Below, one piece after another: positions 59,667 to 64,000 of a stretch of DNA of 64,000 bases. The stretch lies in the NCBI RefSeq assembly GCF_009604385.1, contig NZ_WEGJ01000025.1, forward strand, positions 1-64,000, in the 5' to 3' direction. Numbering within the stretch: position 1 is the first letter of the stretch; each line of letters starts with the position of its first letter. The position numbers were made by a program, and so were the translations under genes. This DNA is from Streptomyces smaragdinus. GTDB lineage: Bacteria > Actinomycetota > Actinomycetes > Streptomycetales > Streptomycetaceae. The notes beneath the pieces are model-generated. The model was not told where the DNA came from. It ran no database searches and saw nothing but the letters and a program-made list of their open reading frames with translations.

Positions 59667-60077
59667 ATGACCGCTGCAGAGGTACGCCCGCCCGAGGGGC
59701 GTTACGGCCGCGCCGCGGCGGACGACGCCAGATCGGACCGGCGGTTGAAGCTGGTCGGAGCGGTGCTGGGGGTCCTGGGGCTGGGCGTGGTCGGCTGGTT
59801 CGGCTACGACTATGTGGCGGGTACGGATGTCTCCGGGCAGTTGGTCACGTTCCGCGTCCAGTCGGACACCAAGGCGGTGGCGACGCTCGAGGTCCACAAG
59901 GACTCGCAGGTCACCGGCGTGTGCACGGTGCGGGCGGTGGCCGAGGACAAGTCCGTCGTGGGCAGCCGGGAGATCCGGATCGAGCCCGGGAAATCGGCCG
60001 AGAGCGTAACCGTGGACGTCCGTACGCTGAGCCGGGCGACCAGTGTGGAGCTGCTCGGCTGCCAGTCCGCCGGCTGA
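59667..60077 (+). CDS. DUF4307 membrane protein
   Basis: 136 residues. Short basic N terminus, one span (KLVGAVLGVLGLGVVGWFGY, about 28-47), then a domain outside (TFRVQSDTKAVATLEVHKDS, VTGVCTVRAVAEDKSVVGSR). DUF4307 genes lie next to mca and greA across actinobacteria. The conserved neighbourhood suggests a shared stress-related role, but no function is known. It is divergent from mca with 135 bases between. Confidence 0.9.
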   Translation: MTAAEVRPPEGRYGRAAADDARSDRRLKLVGAVLGVLGLGVVGWFGYDYVAGTDVSGQLVTFRVQSDTKAVATLEVHKDSQVTGVCTVRAVAEDKSVVGSREIRIEPGKSAESVTVDVRTLSRATSVELLGCQSAG

Positions 60078-60233
60078 GCGGACCTTCGGCCCGGGCCGTT
60101 ATCCTCTCCCGCCCCGCTGCCGGAATTGTTACGCTCGTGGTTTCGCCCCATCCGTGAAGGCGCACACCTTCTGGGTAGGGCGTTGACTGTATCCACCCTC
60201 ATGCTTTGAGAAACACACCGACGAGGAGCACCT

Positions 60234-60731
60234 GTGACCCAGACCAGCGACAGCGTCACCTGGTTGACCCAGGAGGCGTACGACCAGCTCAAGGCCGAGC
60301 TGGAGTACCTGTCGGGTCCCGCACGCGTTGAGATCGCCAAGAAGATCGAGGCGGCCCGCGAAGAGGGTGACCTGCGGGAGAACGGCGGCTATCACGCCGC
60401 CAAGGAGGAGCAGGGCAAGCAGGAGCTCCGCGTCCGGCAGCTCACCCAGCTGCTGGAGAAGGCGAAGATCGGCGAGACCCCGCCCGACGACGGCGTCGTC
60501 GAGCCCGGCATGGTCGTGACGATCGCCTTCGACGGCGACCCGGACGACACCCTGACCTTCCTGATGGCCTCCCGCGAGTACGCCTCGGCGGACATCGAGA
60601 CGTACTCCCCGCAGTCGCCGCTGGGACGGGGCGTCAACGGCAAGAAGGTCGGCGAGGACGCCTCGTACGAGCTGCCGAACGGCCGCAGCGCGATGGTGCG
60701 GATCCTCGACGCGAAGCCGTACACGGGCTGA
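60234..60731 (+). CDS. greA: Transcription elongation factor GreA
   Basis: 165 residues. The N-terminal coiled coil has VTWLTQEAYDQLKAELEYLS, EIAKKIEAAREEGDLRENGG (acidic tip Asp/Glu) and YHAAKEEQGKQELRVRQLTQ. The C-terminal FKBP-like domain includes the Gre signature SPLGRGVNGKKVGED. GreA frees stalled RNA polymerase by stimulating transcript cleavage. GTG 60234 follows GAGGAG. A TTGACT box at 60183-60188 may be part of its promoter. Confidence 0.97.
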   Translation: MTQTSDSVTWLTQEAYDQLKAELEYLSGPARVEIAKKIEAAREEGDLRENGGYHAAKEEQGKQELRVRQLTQLLEKAKIGETPPDDGVVEPGMVVTIAFDGDPDDTLTFLMASREYASADIETYSPQSPLGRGVNGKKVGEDASYELPNGRSAMVRILDAKPYTG

Positions 60732-60746
60732 CGACAGGCATACGAC

Positions 60747-60778
60747 GAGGGTGCGGCCCCGGCAGGGACCGCACCCTC
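60747..60778. terminator. Bidirectional hairpin terminator
   Basis: Arms of 14 bases (60747-60760 and 60765-60778) match at 13 positions around a short loop between convergent greA and ABC permease genes. Confidence 0.75.
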
Positions 60779-60791
60779 CCGTACAGCGGGG

Positions 60792-61643
60792 TCAGGCGGC
60801 GTTGCGGTACTTACGCACCGCCAGGGTGCGGAACACCGCGATGATCACCAGCGACCACAGCAGCGACGCCCACACCGGATGCTGCATCGGCCAGGCGGAG
60901 GACGTCGAGACGCCCGGGTTGCCGAACAGCACACGGCACGCCTGGACCGTGGCGCTGAACGGGTTCCACTCGGCGATGTGCCGCAGCCACGGCGTCATGT
61001 TGCTGGTGTCGACGAAGGCGTTCGAGACGAACGTCACCGGGAACAGCCAGATCAGACCGCCGGACGTGGCCGCCTCCGGCGTCCGCACGGACAGGCCGAT
61101 CAGCGCGCCGATCCAGGTGAACGCGTACCCCAGCAGAAGCAGCAGGGCGAACGCGCCCAGCGCCTTGGCGATGCCCTCGTGGATCCGCCAGCCCACCAGC
61201 AGCGCGACGATCGCCAGGACGAACACGGTGAGCGCCGTCTGCACCAGGTCGGCCAGCGTCCGCCCGGTCAGCACCGCGCCGCGCGCCATGGGCAGCGAAC
61301 GGAAGCGGTCGATGAGGCCCTTGTGCATGTCGTCGGCGATGCCCGCGCCCGCGCCGGCGGTGGCGAAGGTGACCGTCTGGGCGAAGATGCCGGCCATCAG
61401 GAACTCGCGGTAGTCCGCCGGGCTGGTGCTGCCGCCGACGTCCATGGAGCCGCCGAAGACGTAGCTGAACAGCACCACGAACATGATCGGCTGGAACAGC
61501 CCGAAGATGATCATCTCGGGGATCCGGCTCATCCGGATCAGATTCCGCCTGGCGACGACGAGCGAGTCGCGTACGGACTGGGCCGCGCCGCCGCGCCCGC
61601 GCGGGGCCCTGGAGGCCGGGGCGGTGATGGTGCTCGCGCTCAC
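60792..61643 (-). CDS. ABC-2 type exporter permease (DrrB-like)
   Basis: 283 residues, six predicted spans. The ABC-2 pattern is clear: RRNLIRMSRIPEMIIFGLFQ, PIMFVVLFSYVFGGS, the GIADDMHKGLIDRFRSLPMA cytoplasmic loop with the typical basic SLPMAR, and FVSNAFVDTSNMTPWL. It resembles DrrB of daunorubicin-type exporters. GTG 61643 overlaps the ATPase stop (GTGA), so the two make one complex. Confidence 0.92.
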   Translation of the reverse strand: MSASTITAPASRAPRGRGGAAQSVRDSLVVARRNLIRMSRIPEMIIFGLFQPIMFVVLFSYVFGGSMDVGGSTSPADYREFLMAGIFAQTVTFATAGAGAGIADDMHKGLIDRFRSLPMARGAVLTGRTLADLVQTALTVFVLAIVALLVGWRIHEGIAKALGAFALLLLLGYAFTWIGALIGLSVRTPEAATSGGLIWLFPVTFVSNAFVDTSNMTPWLRHIAEWNPFSATVQACRVLFGNPGVSTSSAWPMQHPVWASLLWSLVIIAVFRTLAVRKYRNAA

Positions 61644-62644
61644 TTGTCCTTCTCCTTCTCGTCCCGCGTCTGCTCGGCGCCCTCGCCGTTCTCGTCCTCC
61701 CCGGCCTCGGCCGCGTGGCCGGTCAGGGAGATGAACACGTCGTCCAGCGTGGGCCGGCGCAGACCGATGTCGTCGATCTCGATGCCCCGCTCGTCCAGGT
61801 CCCGGATCACGTCGGCGAGCAGCTTGGCCCCGCCGACAACCGGCACCGTGAGCTTGCGGGTGTGCTCCGCGACCGCGACCTCGCCCTTGCCGTGCCGCGC
61901 CAGCACCTCGACGCCGGACGGGATCAGGGTCCGGTCGTGCACCACGACCTCCACGCGCTCGCCGCCCGTCCGGGCCTTGAGCTCGTCGGAGGTGCCGCGG
62001 GCGATGACGCGGCCGTGGTCGATCACGCAGATGTCGTGGGCGAGGTGGTCGGCCTCCTCCAGATACTGGGTGGTGAGCAGCAGGGTCGTACCACCCGCCA
62101 CCAGCTCCTGGATGATGCCCCACAGCGCCTGCCGGTTACGCGGGTCCAGACCCGTCGTCGGCTCGTCCATGAACATCACCGGCGGGCTGACCACCAGCGC
62201 CGCGGCGAGGTCGAGGCGCCGGCGCATACCGCCGGAGTACGTCTTGGCGGTGCGGTCGGCGGCCTCCGAGAGACCGAACCGCTCCAGCAGCTCGCCCGCG
62301 CGGGCCTTCGCCTCGCGGCCGGACATCTGGTAGAGCTGGCCGACCATCTGCAGGTTCTCCCGGCCCGTCAGATACTCGTCGACCGCGGCGAACTGACCGG
62401 ACAGCCCGATGGACCGCCGGACCTCGTTGGGATGCTTGAGCACATCGATGCCGGCGACCTCCGCGCGCCCGCTGTCGGGCTGCAGGAGCGTCGTCAGCAC
62501 CCGGACGGTCGTGGTCTTGCCGGCACCGTTGGGTCCCAGCAGGCCGAGGACCGTGCCCTCGGGTACGTCGAGATCGACGCCGTCCAGTGCCCGTACGTCG
62601 CCGAAGCTCTTCACCAGACCTTCGGCGTAAATGGCGCCTGGCAT
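61640..62644 (-). CDS. ABC exporter ATPase (DrrA-like)
   Basis: 334 residues. Walker A GLLGPNGAGKTTTVR, Q loop GLSGQFAAVDEYLTG, signature YSGGMRRRLDLAAAL, Walker B VMFMDEPTTGLD, and the His switch TTQYLEEADHLA. The C-terminal RRPTLDDVFISLTG is typical of the DrrA family. ATG 62644 is chosen because GGAG lies 6 bases before it; farther in-phase ATG codons at 62656, 62698 and 62743 lack this and have no family resemblance. The pair may export a hydrophobic drug or lipid. Confidence 0.92.
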   Translation of the reverse strand: MPGAIYAEGLVKSFGDVRALDGVDLDVPEGTVLGLLGPNGAGKTTTVRVLTTLLQPDSGRAEVAGIDVLKHPNEVRRSIGLSGQFAAVDEYLTGRENLQMVGQLYQMSGREAKARAGELLERFGLSEAADRTAKTYSGGMRRRLDLAAALVVSPPVMFMDEPTTGLDPRNRQALWGIIQELVAGGTTLLLTTQYLEEADHLAHDICVIDHGRVIARGTSDELKARTGGERVEVVVHDRTLIPSGVEVLARHGKGEVAVAEHTRKLTVPVVGGAKLLADVIRDLDERGIEIDDIGLRRPTLDDVFISLTGHAAEAGEDENGEGAEQTRDEKEKDK

Positions 62645-62734
62645 TGGGTTCTCCATACCGTGGGAGTATGTGCCACTCGGCACAGGAATGTCGGACATAA
62701 AGTCACGTCGAGGCAACGCGACCACCGTAGGGGG

Positions 62735-62750
62735 ACGCGACATATCGCGT
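62735..62750. promoter_or_regulatory. Inverted repeat upstream of DrrAB genes (candidate PadR/TetR operator)
   Basis: ACGCGA-CATA-TCGCGT is perfect in both arms, with another CGCGT half-site just after it (GTCGCGT, 62754-62760). It lies 91 bases upstream of the ATPase start. PadR-type operators near DrrAB genes are commonly of this ATATCGCG type. Confidence 0.5.
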
Positions 62751-62804
62751 CAAGTCGCGTTGCCCGAATGCCCGTGCCCCGAGGGCCTCCCCGGCAGTGA
62801 CCCG

Positions 62805-64000
62805 TTACGGCATCACCGTGTATCCGGCGTCCCCCAGGACCCCGAGCACCTCCGCGCAGTGCTCCGGCCCCTTGGTCTCGAGATGTACCTCGACCTCGGC
62901 TTCCGTGAGCCGCAGCCGGGGATCGGTCCGGATATGACTCACGTCGAGGACGTTAGCGTCCACCTCTGACAATCGGCCCAGGAGCAGCGCGAGCGCCCCC
63001 GGCTGGTCCGGCAGCGCCAGCCGCAGCGACAGATAGCGGCCGGCCGCGACCATGCCGTGCCGCAGCACCCGCTGCATCAGCAACGGGTCCACGTTGCCGC
63101 CGGAGAGCACCGCCACCACCGGCCCCGCGAAGCTCCCCGGGTCCGCCATCAGCGCGGCGACGGGCGCCACGCCGGCCGGCTCCACGACGAGCTTGGCGCG
63201 CTCCAGACACAGCAGCAGCGCGCCAGCGAGCTGGTCCTCGGTGACCGTACGCACCTCGTCGACCAGATCGCCGATGATTTTGAACGGTACGTCCCCCGGA
63301 CGGGCCACCTTGATCCCGTCGGCCATGGTGGCCACCGACTCCAGCGCCACCGGCCGCCCCGCCGCCAGCGACGGCGGATACGCCGCCGCCCCCTCGGCCT
63401 GGACGCCGACGATCCGTACGTCCGGCCGCAGCGACTTCACGGCCACCGCGATCCCCGCCGCCAGCCCGCCGCCGCCGATCCCGACCACGATGGTCCGCAC
63501 CTCCGGGCACTGCTCCAGGATCTCCAGGCCCACCGTGCCCTGGCCGGCCACCACGTCCGGGTGGTCGAAGGGATGGATGAACACCGCGCCGGTCCGCCGC
63601 GCGTACTCCTGCGCCGCCGTCAGCGTCGCGTCCACGACCTCGCCGGACAGCCGCACCTCGGCCCCGTACTCCCGGGTCGCGGCGACCTTCGGCAGCGGCG
63701 CGCCGACCGGCATGAACACCGTGGAGCGCACGCCCAGGAGCGCGGCGGCCAGTGCCACACCCTGCGCGTGGTTGCCGGCGCTGGCGGCCACCACGCCGCG
63801 GGCGCGTTCCGACGCGTCGAGGCCGGCGATGCGGGTGTACGCGCCGCGGAGCTTGAACGAGCCGGTGCGCTGCAGGTTCTCGCACTTGAAGTGCACCGGC
63901 GAGCCGACGAGCCCGGTCAGATGGCGGCTGCCCTCCAGTGCGGTGATCCGGGCGATCCCGGAGAGGATCTTCTGGGCGCCGCGCACATCGTCGGGCGTGA
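62805..64000 (-). CDS. ilvA: Threonine ammonia-lyase (dehydratase) with ACT domain, 5' end outside window
   Basis: About 398 residues in view. The frame is open to the right edge, reading TPDDVRGAQKILSGIARITA, so the GTG at 63986 is probably internal and the true start lies past 64000. PLP Lys sits in TGSFKLRGAYTR, the phosphate loop in GIGGGGLAAGI, and SAGNHAQGVALAA is conserved. The C-terminal ACT-like domain starts near SLRLALPDQPGALALLLGRL. Build and length are those of the ~400-residue threonine dehydratases of actinobacteria. It forms 2-oxobutanoate and ammonia from threonine. Confidence 0.94.
   Translation of the reverse strand, partial: TPDDVRGAQKILSGIARITALEGSRHLTGLVGSPVHFKCENLQRTGSFKLRGAYTRIAGLDASERARGVVAASAGNHAQGVALAAALLGVRSTVFMPVGAPLPKVAATREYGAEVRLSGEVVDATLTAAQEYARRTGAVFIHPFDHPDVVAGQGTVGLEILEQCPEVRTIVVGIGGGGLAAGIAVAVKSLRPDVRIVGVQAEGAAAYPPSLAAGRPVALESVATMADGIKVARPGDVPFKIIGDLVDEVRTVTEDQLAGALLLCLERAKLVVEPAGVAPVAALMADPGSFAGPVVAVLSGGNVDPLLMQRVLRHGMVAAGRYLSLRLALPDQPGALALLLGRLSEVDANVLDVSHIRTDPRLRLTEAEVEVHLETKGPEHCAEVLGVLGDAGYTVMP

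Noticed and set aside
1..64000. tRNA or rRNA genes, CRISPR arrays, insertion sequences, prophage or an antibiotic cluster
   Set aside because: I looked for T-loop-like GGTTCRANTCC with a matching acceptor stem, regularly spaced repeats, transposase motifs and large synthase genes, and found none that could be supported by reading alone.

Overview
The window is chromosomal DNA of a high-GC actinobacterium, almost certainly a Streptomyces. Evidence: strong G/C bias at third codon positions, GTG and TTG starts, Shine-Dalgarno GGAGG boxes, a mycothiol conjugate amidase and a mycothiol-dependent isomerase-type protein, a SAV2177-type methyltransferase, a DUF5753/DUF397/ATPase regulatory triad, and secreted proteases and a chitinase with the classic Streptomyces direct-repeat promoter. 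About 55 genes can be supported. I saw no rRNA, tRNA, CRISPR array or insertion sequence.

Layout. 0-5.7 kb: end of a RelE-like toxin, a stand-alone ornithine acetyltransferase (argJ), a SAM methyltransferase, and a 914-residue membrane protein with an outside ligand-binding-like half. 5.7-8 kb: a reverse-strand operon for a Flp-type pilin, a TadG-like protein, a lipoprotein and an OmpA-type wall-binding protein. 8.6-14.4 kb: an ECF sigma factor with a SnoaL-like tail, a dihydrofolate-reductase-fold protein, a three-gene operon around a sigma-like protein, and the XRE/DUF397/HATPase triad. 14.5-24.9 kb: GDSL lipase, mycothiol-dependent isomerase-type protein, a subtilisin and a thermolysin-type protease with similar upstream regions, a LuxR-type regulator and a short-chain reductase. 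25-30 kb: a DUF234-type ATPase, then a three-gene operon (helical WXG100-like protein, 745-residue protein, lipoprotein).

30-37 kb: the main Tad pilus/secretion cluster on the reverse strand (zinc-ribbon protein, CpaB, a CpaE ATPase fused to a TadE pseudopilin, TadE, TadA, TadB, TadC). It lacks a pilin, which is probably supplied by the 5.7-8 kb operon. 37-40.4 kb: a GH18 chitinase under DasR-like repeats, a 55-residue membrane protein and a GlxA/AraC-type regulator. 40.4-45.4 kb: two divergent operons that look like one D-amino-acid module: PfkB kinase, IclR regulator and RidA one way, PLP deaminase and N-acyl-D-amino-acid deacylase the other, with two palindromes between. 45.4-50 kb: alanine-type aminotransferase and a substrate-binding/VWA pair with what looks like gene remnants.

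50-64 kb is conserved core: YyaL/DUF255 protein, hemolysin III, GTP-dependent PEP carboxykinase, a membrane-anchored STAND/TPR protein, mca with a small membrane protein, a DUF4307 protein, greA, a DrrAB-type ABC exporter and an ilvA-type threonine dehydratase that runs off the right edge. Genes within operons commonly overlap by 4 bases, which supports translational coupling and fixes many starts.
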